Shown here in pieces: positions 42,191-50,031 of a stretch of DNA of 64,000 nt. How positions within the stretch are numbered: the stretch's first letter is position 1; each line of letters begins with the position of its first letter. The notes under the pieces are model-generated. The model did no database searches. It worked only from the letters and a program-made list of their open reading frames with translations, and was not told the origin of the DNA. The stretch comes from Natrinema versiforme JCM 10478 (GTDB lineage Archaea > Halobacteriota > Halobacteria > Halobacteriales > Natrialbaceae). Both the position numbers and the translations under genes were made by a program. Location: the NCBI RefSeq assembly GCF_000337195.1, contig NZ_AOID01000026.1, positions 108,922-172,921 on the forward strand, in the 5' to 3' direction.

Positions 42191-43236
42191 TGGAACCTCC
42201 GTGCGAGTGCGATGGTCGCGAGAACGGCGGCCGCGGTGACGGCGAGACCGAAGCCGGGCGTCCCGTCCTCGCTTGCGTCCTCGGCGCTGCCAGTGTCATC
42301 GGAGCCCCCGTACCCGTCGTCGCTCGTTGCGGTGCCGCCGGCGAAGTCGCTCACCTCGAGTCCGCTGTCCGCCGTCGTCTCGTTGACCGACAGCGCGCCC
42401 GGGCCGAGGTTGGCGACCGACCGATCGGTGCCGACGATCGTGCCGTCCCGCCAGAGCCTCGCATCGAGGTAGTAGTCGTACTCGTCAGGAACCGTGAGTT
42501 CGGCCGTCGGCGACGCGGTCTTGCCGGGATCGATCGTCGACAGGTCGACGGTCGCGGCGTCGGCGACGACGTTCGAGCCCGACTGACGGGCGACGAGTTC
42601 CAGTTCGAGGTCGGACTCGGGGGCGTCGCCCGTGTTCGTGAGGTAGCTCTCGACCGCGAGCGTTGCCGTCGAGTCGGTCGTCGACTCGATCGAGTAGCTG
42701 ATCGACGGCGCGTCCGCGGGACCGCCGCCGTCGCCGCCGAACCGGTGGAACTCGACGGCGGTGTCGGCGTACCCGGGGGTCAACGACCCCACGCCCTCGA
42801 CGGTGTGGCTCGTCGACTCGGTTCGGTTGCCGTCCCGGTAGACCAGCGTCTCGATCTCGTAGCTGCTCTCGCGGGGGACGGCGACCGTACTCGAGACGAC
42901 GCGCTCGGACTCGTCCGCGAGCCGGCCGACCTCGCGGTCGGTCGTCGCCTCGACGAGGCCGGTCTCGGTGTCGGTTGCCCGGTGGACGATCGTGACGTTC
43001 GCGACGGGACCGCCGCGGTGCTCGAGGTGCGTATCGAGGGCGAGGGTCGCCGTCCCGCCGGTGATCTCGCCGGCGCTGATCGTCAGTTCGGTCAGGGAGA
43101 CCTGGCCGGCGCGCTCGATTTCGGCGGCCGTCTCGGATTCGCCGGGATCGGAGACCGCACCGGCGACGGCGAGGGTCGTGAGCGCTCCGAGAACGACCGC
43201 GAGCGCCGCGACGGCGAGGAGGGACTCGCGGTTCAT
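42187..43236 (-). CDS. PGF-CTERM anchored surface protein, beta-domain pair
   Basis: 349 aa. Signal sequence MNRESLLAVAALAVVLGALTTLAVAGA. Two similar immunoglobulin-like repeats of about 130 residues follow (each with ...TATLAxxxxLxHxG/NTGxxxx pattern, for example GTATLALDTHLEHRGG and STATLAVESYLTNTGD). A low-complexity Asp/Ser/Gly linker and the canonical archaeosortase tail TPGFGLAVTAAAVLATIALARRFQ end it. acttatac at about 43258-43265 is 25 nt before the ATG. It is coupled to the small membrane protein at 41849. Confidence 0.88.
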   Translation of the reverse strand: MNRESLLAVAALAVVLGALTTLAVAGAVSDPGESETAAEIERAGQVSLTELTISAGEITGGTATLALDTHLEHRGGPVANVTIVHRATDTETGLVEATTDREVGRLADESERVVSSTVAVPRESSYEIETLVYRDGNRTESTSHTVEGVGSLTPGYADTAVEFHRFGGDGGGPADAPSISYSIESTTDSTATLAVESYLTNTGDAPESDLELELVARQSGSNVVADAATVDLSTIDPGKTASPTAELTVPDEYDYYLDARLWRDGTIVGTDRSVANLGPGALSVNETTADSGLEVSDFAGGTATSDDGYGGSDDTGSAEDASEDGTPGFGLAVTAAAVLATIALARRFQ

Positions 43237-43434
43237 ACTCCACCGATCCGAGCAGTTGTATAAGTGTTTTGTGTAATTCGCGGTGAACGACGGCGTCGAT
43301 CCAAGACGCTCTGCCCTCGTTCTCGAGATGGGCCGCCGGACTGGCTTCACGACGGTGTGTCACCAGCGATTCCGCCGATCCGCTCCGCCGTCGGCGGCGG
43401 TACGTGCAAGCCCCTCGAGCCCGAACGCCCACTC

Positions 43435-43884
43435 GTGGATGTCTTCGTCTACGGCACGCTGACCGATCCGGACCGCGTTCGAAGCGTCCTCGAGACGGAC
43501 GCCGCGAGCGCGGCGGACGCGGTCGTCGGCCGCGCGACCCTCGAGGGATGCCACCGCGTCGACGGCCGGTATCCGACGCTCGTACCCGGCGGCAGCGTCG
43601 ACGGGCGAGTACTCGCGGTCGATGACGCGGGGCTCGAGCGACTCGACCGGTACGAGGGAATCGCGGACGGACTCTACGCCCGAGTCGCGGTGCCAATAGT
43701 GGGGCAGGATGACGACCGACAGGCAGCCGCGAACCGGGACCGGAACGACGACCGATGCTGGGTGTACGTCGGCGACCCTGATCGGCTCGGCGTCGACGCG
43801 ACGTGGCCCGGTGACGGCCCGTTCCGCGAGCGGGTCCAATCGGTCGTTTCGCGTGCCGATCTGGTGGTCCGCAAACCCGAATGA
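43435..43884 (+). CDS. Gamma-glutamylcyclotransferase-like protein
   Basis: 149 aa. VDVFVYGTLTDPDRVRSVL is the conserved YGSL/YGTL loop. GRVLAVDDAGLERLDRYEG places the catalytic Glu in the LDxxEG motif. The family cleaves gamma-glutamyl amines or acts as AIG2/GGCT-like hydrolases. The start was set at the GTG at 43435, right before the first strand; the in-frame extension to 43264 looks non-coding. Confidence 0.85.
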   Translation: MDVFVYGTLTDPDRVRSVLETDAASAADAVVGRATLEGCHRVDGRYPTLVPGGSVDGRVLAVDDAGLERLDRYEGIADGLYARVAVPIVGQDDDRQAAANRDRNDDRCWVYVGDPDRLGVDATWPGDGPFRERVQSVVSRADLVVRKPE

Positions 43885-44030
43885 CGCCTGTCTGTCTTCC
43901 GTCTGACGCCGCGATCACCCCGGCGCACTCTTGCGGTTTCACTTCCACCGCGGGTGCATGAGATTTATATGGTCAGGGTCCCCTTCTCAAGTTGCACGTC
44001 ACACGCCGTGCATTCCCTGTATTCCCTGTC

Positions 44031-44053
44031 GTGCTGTCCAGGTTTGACAGCAC
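44031..44053. terminator. Hairpin between the GGCT-like gene and ilvA
   Basis: gtgctgtc (44031-44038) pairs perfectly with gacagcac (44046-44053) around a 7-nt loop. It could end the upstream message or be an operator. No T-run follows directly. Confidence 0.4.
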
Positions 44054-44141
44054 ATCGCTGTCGGACGACGGTGCGGGCCCGGCGATAGGCTCTCCCGCCT
44101 CCGACAGTAATCCTTACACTGCACGCCGAGTAGACGGTCGT

Positions 44142-45353
44142 ATGCTGGAACTCGACGATATTCTCGAGGCGCACGAACGAGTCCGAGAGACGTCTCGGCA
44201 CACGCCGCTCGAGCACTCGCATACCTATTCGGCGATGACCGGAGCCGACGTCCGCCTGAAACTGGAGACCTTCCAGCGGACGGGCGCGTTCAAGATCCGC
44301 GGGGCGACGAACCGGATCGCGACGCTCTCGGAGGCTCAGAAAGACGCCGGCGTCGTCACCGCGAGCGCGGGCAACCACGCTCAGGGGGTCGCGCTCGCGG
44401 CCACGCGGTCGGGCGTGGACTCGAAGATCGTCATGCCCGAGCACGCGCCCATCTCGAAGGTCAAGGCGACCAAGAGCTACGGCGCGGAGGTCGTCCTCTC
44501 CGGCAGGGACTACAACGAGGCCGCCGAGCGCGCCCACGAGATCGAGCGCGAGGAGGGGCACACCTACGTCCACGCCTTCGACGACGAGTACGTCATGGCC
44601 GGGCAGGGCACGATCGGCCTCGAGATCCTCGAGGACTGTCCCGAGGTCGACACTGTCGTCGTCCCGATCGGCGGCGGCGGGCTCATCAGCGGCATCGCGA
44701 CCGCGATCAAGGAGCAAAAACCCGACACGCGAGTGATCGGCGTCCAGGCCGACGGGGCCTCGAGCGCTGCGAAATCCCTCGAGAAAGGCGAGCGGATCTC
44801 ACTCGACGGCGTCGACACCATCGCGGACGGCATCGCCACTCGTAGCGTCGGCGAGCGGACCTTCCCCTACATTCAGGAGTACGTCGACGAGGTCGTCACT
44901 GTCTCCGATCCCGAAATCGCCGTCGCGCTGGTCTACCTGCTCGAGCGCTCGAAGACCCTCGTCGAGGGCGCGGGCGCGGTTCCCCTCGCGGCGGTCCTCT
45001 TCGAGAAGTTCGACTACGACGAGGACGAGACCATTGTTCCCGCGCTCTGTGGCGGCAACATCGACCTGAACACGCTCACCAACGTCATCGTCCGCGGCCT
45101 CGTCGAGACCGGCCGCTACCTGAAGATCCGGACCGTACTGAAGGACCGACCCGGCGCGCTCGAGGACCTGCTGGACATCTTCACCGAACACCGGGCGAAC
45201 ATCTACGCGATCCACCACGACCGGACCTCCCGCGACGTCGAGATGAGCGATACGGAGGTCGAGATCGAACTCGAGATGCGCGGTCCCGACCACGTCGATA
45301 GCTTCCTTGCGGCGCTCCGGGACGCGGGGTACGAAGTCGACGTACTGGCCTGA
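44142..45353 (+). CDS. ilvA: Threonine ammonia-lyase with C-terminal ACT domain
   Basis: 403 aa PLP enzyme that deaminates threonine to 2-oxobutanoate, the first step of isoleucine synthesis, or acts catabolically. The PLP lysine is in RTGAFKIRGATN. SAGNHAQGVA and VVPIGGGGLISG (phosphate loop) are present. An ACT regulatory domain occupies about 330-403 (RTVLKDRPGALEDLLDIFTEHRANIYAIHHDR). The ATG at 44142 follows a ccttacac box by 27 nt. ridA lies downstream, a fitting partner because this lyase releases reactive enamines. Confidence 0.94.
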   Translation: MLELDDILEAHERVRETSRHTPLEHSHTYSAMTGADVRLKLETFQRTGAFKIRGATNRIATLSEAQKDAGVVTASAGNHAQGVALAATRSGVDSKIVMPEHAPISKVKATKSYGAEVVLSGRDYNEAAERAHEIEREEGHTYVHAFDDEYVMAGQGTIGLEILEDCPEVDTVVVPIGGGGLISGIATAIKEQKPDTRVIGVQADGASSAAKSLEKGERISLDGVDTIADGIATRSVGERTFPYIQEYVDEVVTVSDPEIAVALVYLLERSKTLVEGAGAVPLAAVLFEKFDYDEDETIVPALCGGNIDLNTLTNVIVRGLVETGRYLKIRTVLKDRPGALEDLLDIFTEHRANIYAIHHDRTSRDVEMSDTEVEIELEMRGPDHVDSFLAALRDAGYEVDVLA

Positions 45354-45532
45354 GGCGTCCGATTCGCCGGATTCGGTGCTGCCATCGATCGACTCGCGGC
45401 TCGGATCGGCTGTCGTCGACCGACTCGCGGTGCCGTCACCGCTGCGGGTCCCGAGCGGCTACTGGTCGCCCGGCCGTCACCAAGCGATCCGGACCTCGAG
45501 GCTTTAAGCGCGCCCGGACACATCCTCGAGGT

Positions 45533-45922
45533 ATGAAACGAATCATCGAAACCGACGACGCGCCCGCTGCGGTCGGCGCGTACAGTCAGGCCGCCGGAAA
45601 CGACTCGCTGCTGTTCACTGCCGGCCAGATCCCGATGACCGCCGACGGCAACCTGCTCGACGACGACCCTATCGAGAACCAGACCGAGCAGGCGCTGTAC
45701 AACCTCGACGCCGTCCTCGACGAGGCCGGCGCGAGCGCCGAAGACATCCTCAAGGTGAGCGTCTTCCTCGAGGATATCAACGACTTCGACGCGATGAACG
45801 AGGCCTACGCCGACTACTTCGACGACCAGCCACCGGCCCGTAGCGCCGTCGAGGTATCGGCGCTGCCCAAGGGCGTCGCCGTCGAGATCGAAGCGATCGC
45901 GTCCCTCGAGGACGAGGCGTAG
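45533..45922 (+). CDS. ridA: RidA-family enamine/imine deaminase
   Basis: 129 aa. It hydrolyses reactive enamine/imine intermediates released by PLP enzymes such as threonine dehydratase. The family motifs APAAVGAYSQAAG, LLFTAGQIPMTADGNL, VFLEDINDFDAMNEAYADYF and PPARSAVEVSALPKGVAVEIEAIA contain the substrate Arg and Glu. A gctttaagcg box at 45501-45510 gives its own promoter, so it is adjacent to ilvA but independently transcribed. Confidence 0.94.
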   Translation: MKRIIETDDAPAAVGAYSQAAGNDSLLFTAGQIPMTADGNLLDDDPIENQTEQALYNLDAVLDEAGASAEDILKVSVFLEDINDFDAMNEAYADYFDDQPPARSAVEVSALPKGVAVEIEAIASLEDEA

Positions 45923-45928
45923 CCCGCC

Positions 45929-46174
45929 GTGAGCGGCTATCCGGCCGGGCGGATGGGGATCAGTCCGCGGGTGAAATCCGCCGCCCTGTGGGGGCTTGTC
46001 GGGCTCTTGTCCGTGCTGGTGCTCGTCCAGAGCTACGCCCTGCTCGCGACACCGCTCCTGCCCATCACGGGTGCGCTGGGGCTCGGACTGGTCGTCGGGA
46101 TTGTCGCGGGGATCGGGGCGTACGTGCTCGAGCCACGGCTCGCCGCGTGGGCGGCCGATCGCCGGACGGAGTAA
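45929..46174 (+). CDS. Small two-TM membrane protein, function unknown
   Basis: 81 aa from the GTG at 45929, or 73 aa from the ATG at 45953 (MGISPRVKSAALWG). Two hydrophobic segments: AALWGLVGLLSVLVLVQSYALLA and ITGALGLGLVVGIVAGIGAYVLE. A charged tail RLAAWAADRRTE follows. It lies 6 bp behind ridA and is probably on the same message. Confidence 0.72.
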   Translation: MSGYPAGRMGISPRVKSAALWGLVGLLSVLVLVQSYALLATPLLPITGALGLGLVVGIVAGIGAYVLEPRLAAWAADRRTE

Positions 46175-46186
46175 ACGTATCTCGTA

Positions 46187-46196
46187 AGGGTTAAAC
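46187..46196 (+). promoter_or_regulatory. Promoter of tRNA-Ser
   Basis: TATA-like gggttaaacg about 30 nt before the mature 5' end of the tRNA, consistent with a short processed leader. Confidence 0.5.
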
Positions 46197-46221
46197 GACG
46201 GACCCGGTTAGGATGACCTGA

Positions 46222-46302
46222 GCCAGGATGGCCGAATGGTAAGGCGCACGCCTGGAAAGCGTGTTCCCTTTGGGATTCAGGGTTCAAATCCCTGTCCTGG
46301 CG
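46222..46302 (+). tRNA. tRNA-Ser, anticodon GGA
   Basis: 81 nt. The acceptor stem is GCCAGGA paired with TCCTGGC plus discriminator G. The anticodon stem CACGC/GCGTG encloses the loop CTGGAAA with anticodon GGA (reads UCC/UCU). A long variable arm (CCC-TTT-GGG stem) is typical of tRNA-Ser, and the T arm is CAGGG-TTCAAAT-CCCTG. The CCA tail is not encoded. No intron. Confidence 0.95.
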
Positions 46303-46410
46303 TATACCGTCATTGTAAGTCAGTGAACGCATTCGCCGCGACTGCGCGGCGAATGCGTGTAACCGTTACAGTGACGGTATATTCTGCCGCGAACAACATC
46401 GTGAGCGACA
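46281..46410 (+). repeat. Direct repeat copy 1: tRNA 3' end plus flank, split by a palindrome
   Basis: Bases 46281-46302 (T arm and acceptor end of tRNA-Ser) and 46381-46410 (ttctg-type flank running into aacaacatcg) together match copy 2 at 46483-46534. The 79-bp palindrome at 46303-46381 interrupts the copy. Differences to copy 2 are mostly C/T and G/A. Confidence 0.75.
46303..46381. repeat. 79-bp palindromic element inserted at the tRNA-Ser 3' end
   Basis: The outer arms (46303-46318 and 46366-46381) pair over 16 bp with one G-T wobble. The inner arms ACGCATTCGCCGC (46327-46339) and its exact complement (46346-46358) pair over 13 bp around a 6-nt loop. It interrupts a sequence found uninterrupted 200 bp downstream, which is how a MITE-like insertion would look. 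It could alternatively act as a tRNA transcription terminator. Confidence 0.72.
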
Positions 46411-46422
46411 GATATCCAAAGA

Positions 46423-46495
46423 AGGGATTTGAATCAGGGAGGTCGCGCACAGCGAGTGTAACGAGCGAGCACGTCCGACCGTGGCTCAAATCCCT
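46423..46495. repeat. Hairpin made from tRNA T-arm sequence
   Basis: agggatttga (46423-46432) is the exact reverse complement of tcaaatccct (46486-46495) in repeat copy 2. Further pairing (ggtcg/cgacc) occurs inside, enclosing an agcgag-tgtaac-gagcgagc stretch. One arm therefore mimics the T arm of tRNA-Ser on the opposite strand. Confidence 0.6.
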
Positions 46496-46534
46496 GTCCT
46501 GGCGTTTCTGTTGCAAACAACATCGCGAGCAACG
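46483..46534 (+). repeat. Direct repeat copy 2: uninterrupted tRNA 3' end plus flank
   Basis: 22 bases match the tRNA-Ser 3' end with one change (ggc for ggt at the start). They are followed by about 30 bases that match the sequence beyond the palindrome in copy 1 at 23 of 30 positions. Tandem duplication or an att-like scar are both possible. Confidence 0.75.
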
Positions 46535-46588
46535 GCTCTCTCGAGCGAGAGTACATCGATGAAAGGGTAGGGGTACGGATGGAGCGCG

Positions 46589-46702
46589 TTACCGTTCGAG
46601 TTCGACAGGGGAGTCGGTCGCGATCCAGCAGTCGGGGTCATCCGGGTCTCTGAGTTCCAGCTGACCGCTCTGACACACCACCATTTCGTATCGGTCGTTC
46701 AC
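46589..46702 (-). CDS. Small acidic haloarchaeal protein, function unknown
   Basis: 37 aa from the GTG at 46702 (VNDRYEMVVCQSGQLELRDP, then DDPDCWIATDSPVELER). The pattern RDPDDPDCWIxTDxxVEL resembles very short haloarchaeal proteins with an Asp-rich, Trp-containing end. The frame stays open upstream to about 46770 without an ATG, so the N-terminus may be longer with an unusual start, or the gene may be truncated. Confidence 0.45.
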   Translation of the reverse strand: MNDRYEMVVCQSGQLELRDPDDPDCWIATDSPVELER

Positions 46703-46875
46703 GATGACCCCGCTCTCGACTCCACCGGGATCGGATATCGTAACGGGGCCCGTACCCGCTGCTCAAGTCGTCGTAAGGGCCGCATACTGACGGTGGGTTC
46801 GGTTAGTTTGGCCGGGTGCTCGAGAAAGGCGACCGAGACGGAACACTCCTTTACTCGGCGGCCCGAGGGGACGGT

Positions 46876-47568
46876 ATGTGCGGTCGCTATACGCTCACCG
46901 TCGAGCAGGAGGGCCTCGAGGCGCGGTTCGACGCCCAGTTCCGGGAGCGCGAGTTCGCCCCTCGCTACAACATGGCTCCCGGACAGGAGCTTCCGGTGAT
47001 TACGAACGACGACCCCGACTCGTTCCGGCGACTCGAGTGGGGGTTAGTGCCGTCGTGGGCCGACGACGATAGCGGCGGGCTGATCAACGCGCGGGCGGAG
47101 TCCGTCGACGAGAAGCCGAGCTTTCGGGAGGCCTACGAGCGCAGGCGGTGTCTCGTTCCGGCCGATGGGTTCTACGAGTGGGTCGAGACCGACGCCGGAA
47201 AACAGCCCTATCGAGTCGGATTCGAGGACGATCGGGTGTTCGCGATGGCCGGCCTCTGGGAGCGCTGGGAACCCGAGACGACCCAGACGGGTCTCGACGC
47301 CTTCGGCGGTGGCGTCGACGACGAGACCGAAAGCGGGCCGCTCGAGACCTTCACCATCGTGACGACCGAGCCGAACGAGCTCGTCTCGGAGCTGCACCAC
47401 CGGATGGCGGTGATCCTCGAGCCCGACGCCGAGGAGCGCTGGCTCTCAGGTGACGCCGGCCGCGAGGCCCTCGAGCCGCGGCCGGTAGACGGGATGGAGG
47501 CGTATCCGGTCTCGACGGCGGTGAACGATCCCGCGACCGACGAGCCGTCGCTGGTCGAGCCGCTCTAA
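46876..47568 (+). CDS. SRAP (HMCES/YedK) abasic-site shield protein
   Basis: 230 aa. Cys2 (MCGRYT) is the residue that crosslinks to abasic sites in single-stranded DNA after Met removal. YNMAPGQELPVI, WGLVPSW, LINARAESVDEKPSF, RRCLVPADGFYEW and the His in ELHHRMAVIL complete the family active site. The ATG was set at 46876, because Cys2 must be exposed and a cctttact box lies 23 nt upstream. Confidence 0.94.
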   Translation: MCGRYTLTVEQEGLEARFDAQFREREFAPRYNMAPGQELPVITNDDPDSFRRLEWGLVPSWADDDSGGLINARAESVDEKPSFREAYERRRCLVPADGFYEWVETDAGKQPYRVGFEDDRVFAMAGLWERWEPETTQTGLDAFGGGVDDETESGPLETFTIVTTEPNELVSELHHRMAVILEPDAEERWLSGDAGREALEPRPVDGMEAYPVSTAVNDPATDEPSLVEPL

Positions 47569-47620
47569 GCGCGACCGCAAACGAGTGAGTGGTCCGTCCG
47601 TCGTGACCGCTCGAGACGAT

Positions 47621-49255
47621 TCAGAGCCCTTCGCGACCGCCTTGCGTGAGGAGCACGAGCAGTGACAGTCCGGAGACGACGAGCAACAGCAAGGCGGGGA
47701 TGACGGCGTACTGGAAGAACGCCTCGCCCTGTGCTTTCCAGATGATCGTGACGAGGGTCTCGAACCCGGTCGGCCGAAGGAGCAAGGTCGCCGGCAGTTC
47801 CTTCATCGTCGTCAGGAAGACCAGCGCGGCACCGGCGGTCACGCCCGGGGCGATGAGTGGCAGTGTCACCTTCCGGAACGTGCGAAGTGGCGTCTCGCCC
47901 AGGGTGTGGGCGGCCTCGACCAGTTTCGTATCGACCTGTAGCGTCGTGGTCCGGATCGAGCCGACCGCCTGGGGCATGAACCGGACGACGTAGGCGAACA
48001 CGAGCAACGGAATCGTCTGGTAGAGCGCCGGGAAGGCGGTCAGATTGTACGTTTGGCGGATGGTCTCGTAGCTCGTCGCAAAGGAGACCAGCGCCAGTCC
48101 GAGGACGATGCCCGGCACGGCAAAGCCGACGTAGGTCGCCCGCTCGAAGACGGTCGACAGCCGCGAGTCGTGTCTGGCCGCGACGTACGCGACCGGCAGG
48201 GCGACGACCACGGCCACGAGCGCGGCCGCGCCGGCGACCATGATGGAGTTGACGGCGTACTCGAGTTCGAACGCCAGCGACGGCCGCGCGTCCGGATCGG
48301 CGGTCACGAGCCAGAGCCCGAGGATCCACAGCGGGACGAGCAGTGCGATTCCCGTCACGCCCGCGGGCAACAGCGTCGCCGGCCAGCGCCACCGCCCGAG
48401 TTCGACGACGGGGCCGCTCGAGCCCTCGGAGCCGTCGCCCGACACCGTCCGCTCGGGACGGGCCCACCACTCGAGGACGAGGACGACGAGGACGACCGCA
48501 AGCAACTGCAAGGAGAGGAAGGCCGCGTAGTCGCGGCCGAACGAGCGGTATTCGAGGAATATTTGCTGGGTGAAGACGGGCAGTTGCATGATCGCTGGCG
48601 TTCCGAAGTCGGAGACGGCGTACAGCGCTGCGAGCAGGCCGCCGGCGACGACGGCCGGGCGGACCTGCGGGAGCGTCACCCGGCGAAAGGCGGTCCACGT
48701 ATCGTGGTTCAGGGTTCGGGCGGCGTCGAGGAGCGTCGTATCGAAGGAGAGCAGCGCGGCCCGCACCGTCAGGTAGACGTACGGATAGGTATAGAGCGTG
48801 ATGACGAGCGTCGCACCGGGGAGGCCGTAGATCTCCGGTAACTGCTCGATGCCCAGCGGCTCGAGGATGGACTGGAACTCGCCTTGCGGACCGAAGGCGG
48901 AGACGAAGGCGAACGCGCCGATGTAGCTCGGGACGACCAGCGGCAGGGCGACGACGACGGCCCAGAACCGGCGGAAAGGCAGGTCCGTCTGGACGGTGAG
49001 CCACGCGAGCGGAACGCCGATCAGCGCCGACAGCACCGCGACGCCGGCCATGAGTAGGAGGCTGTTCGTCACGATGGTGGCCGTCTGCGGTCGGACGAGC
49101 ATCTCCCAGAGACGAGCCGTGTCGACGGTCGTCGCCTCGAACAGGAGATACGTGAGCGGGAGCAGCATACTCGCGGCGATCACACCGGACAGGAACACCA
49201 GTCCGAGCGGTGGTCCGTCGGTCGTTTCCCGTCGTCCTGAGCGGAGCGATTTCAT
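47621..49255 (-). CDS. Iron(III) ABC transporter permease (FbpB-like, two-domain)
   Basis: 544 aa with about 12 membrane segments in two homologous halves. Each half carries the ABC-permease EAA loop (DAARTLNHDTWTAFRRVTLPQVRPAVVAG and EAAHTLGETPLRTFRKVTLPLIAPGVTAG), as in FbpB/SfuB. The neighbourhood has an FbpA-like binding protein (54875) and an iron-box promoter in the shared upstream gap. No ATP-binding gene is found in the window, so the ATPase must be elsewhere. Confidence 0.9.
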   Translation of the reverse strand: MKSLRSGRRETTDGPPLGLVFLSGVIAASMLLPLTYLLFEATTVDTARLWEMLVRPQTATIVTNSLLLMAGVAVLSALIGVPLAWLTVQTDLPFRRFWAVVVALPLVVPSYIGAFAFVSAFGPQGEFQSILEPLGIEQLPEIYGLPGATLVITLYTYPYVYLTVRAALLSFDTTLLDAARTLNHDTWTAFRRVTLPQVRPAVVAGGLLAALYAVSDFGTPAIMQLPVFTQQIFLEYRSFGRDYAAFLSLQLLAVVLVVLVLEWWARPERTVSGDGSEGSSGPVVELGRWRWPATLLPAGVTGIALLVPLWILGLWLVTADPDARPSLAFELEYAVNSIMVAGAAALVAVVVALPVAYVAARHDSRLSTVFERATYVGFAVPGIVLGLALVSFATSYETIRQTYNLTAFPALYQTIPLLVFAYVVRFMPQAVGSIRTTTLQVDTKLVEAAHTLGETPLRTFRKVTLPLIAPGVTAGAALVFLTTMKELPATLLLRPTGFETLVTIIWKAQGEAFFQYAVIPALLLLVVSGLSLLVLLTQGGREGL

Positions 49256-49457
49256 CAGTATGTCCTCGAGTGTGCCACTGGGTAGTCGGCGTGACTGCTG
49301 TCTTGTGATCGTCGGGCGAGCACGACGGAATAATTGGCGATTCTGCCCGACCGTTCTGACGCGCTCGGAGACGGCGACCGCCCGTGGTCATCGTCGGTCG
49401 GCAGCGGTCTCCGCCGCGGCTGATTCGGCTGGTACCCGTTCTTCTCGTTCCAATGGG

Positions 49458-49463
49458 TATAAG
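49458..49463 (+). promoter_or_regulatory. TATA-like promoter of the gluconate-dehydrogenase-like pair
   Basis: tataag at 49458-49463, about 29 nt before the ATG at 49489 and directly followed by an iron box. Confidence 0.5.
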
Positions 49464-49465
49464 GT

Positions 49466-49479
49466 TTAGGTTTGCCTAA
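49466..49479. promoter_or_regulatory. Iron box 1 (DtxR/Idr-type palindrome)
   Basis: TTAGG-tttg-CCTAA, a perfect inverted repeat just downstream of the TATA box of the 49489 unit, where a bound repressor would block initiation. It also lies in the gap shared with the iron permease (start 49255), about 210 bp away. Confidence 0.7.
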
Positions 49480-49488
49480 TCCCTCCGT

Positions 49489-50031
49489 ATGGAGCTGACA
49501 AGGCGAGACGCGGTCGCCGCACTGGCTGCGCTCGGCGGCGGGACGCTGGCGGGCTGTGCGGCCCCGACTGGATCGGGCCCCGACGGGTCCGGCGACCGGG
49601 CGGCCGATATCGATACGGAGCGGATTCGCCGGACGCTGGTCGCGACCGCCGAGACCGTCTATCCCAGCGCGGTCACCGGCGTCGAACCGTTCGTCGAGAC
49701 CTTTCTCGACGGCCGCCTCGAAACCCGATCGCACGCGGCGAAGCTGGATGCCGTGGTCGCGGAACTGAACGAGGCCGCCCGGGGGTGGTACGGCGACGGC
49801 TTCCCGGCGCTGTCCCCGGACGACCGGGATCGGTGTCTGCGCGAGATCGGGGCGGACACCGCCGCGGCGGACCCTGACGGGACGGCGGCGGAGCGGACGC
49901 GGTACTACGTCGTCAACGAACTCCTGTTGGCGCTGTACACCTCGCCGACGGGCAGTGAGCTGGCCGGCATCGAGAACCCGATCGGTCATCCGGGCGGGCT
50001 CGAGAGTTATCAACGGGGTCCGAGCGCGTGA
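49489..50031 (+). CDS. Gluconate 2-dehydrogenase subunit 3-like Tat lipoprotein
   Basis: 180 aa. The N-terminus MELTRRDAVAALAALGGGTLAGC is a Tat signal (RR) with a lipobox (LAGC), so the protein is exported folded and lipid-anchored. The remainder matches the small subunit of membrane gluconate/fructose dehydrogenases (TLVATAETVYPSAVTGVEPFVETFL, YYVVNELLLALYTSPTGSELAGIENPIGHPGGLESYQRG). It overlaps the GMC subunit by ATGA-type coupling and is preceded by iron box 1. Confidence 0.88.
   Translation: MELTRRDAVAALAALGGGTLAGCAAPTGSGPDGSGDRAADIDTERIRRTLVATAETVYPSAVTGVEPFVETFLDGRLETRSHAAKLDAVVAELNEAARGWYGDGFPALSPDDRDRCLREIGADTAAADPDGTAAERTRYYVVNELLLALYTSPTGSELAGIENPIGHPGGLESYQRGPSA

Noticed and set aside
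43965..44080. Minus-strand C-x-C peptide end (RECTACDVQLEKGTLTI) resembling a zinc protein
   Set aside because: The frame lies across the ilvA promoter region, has no start at a promoter-like distance and only part of a Cys motif. It is kept here as a remark, not as a gene.
46303..46381. CRISPR-like or phage attachment element as explanation for the palindrome
   Set aside because: There is only one palindrome and no repeat-spacer array, and no integrase gene lies near. The simpler reading is a MITE-like insertion or a tRNA terminator.
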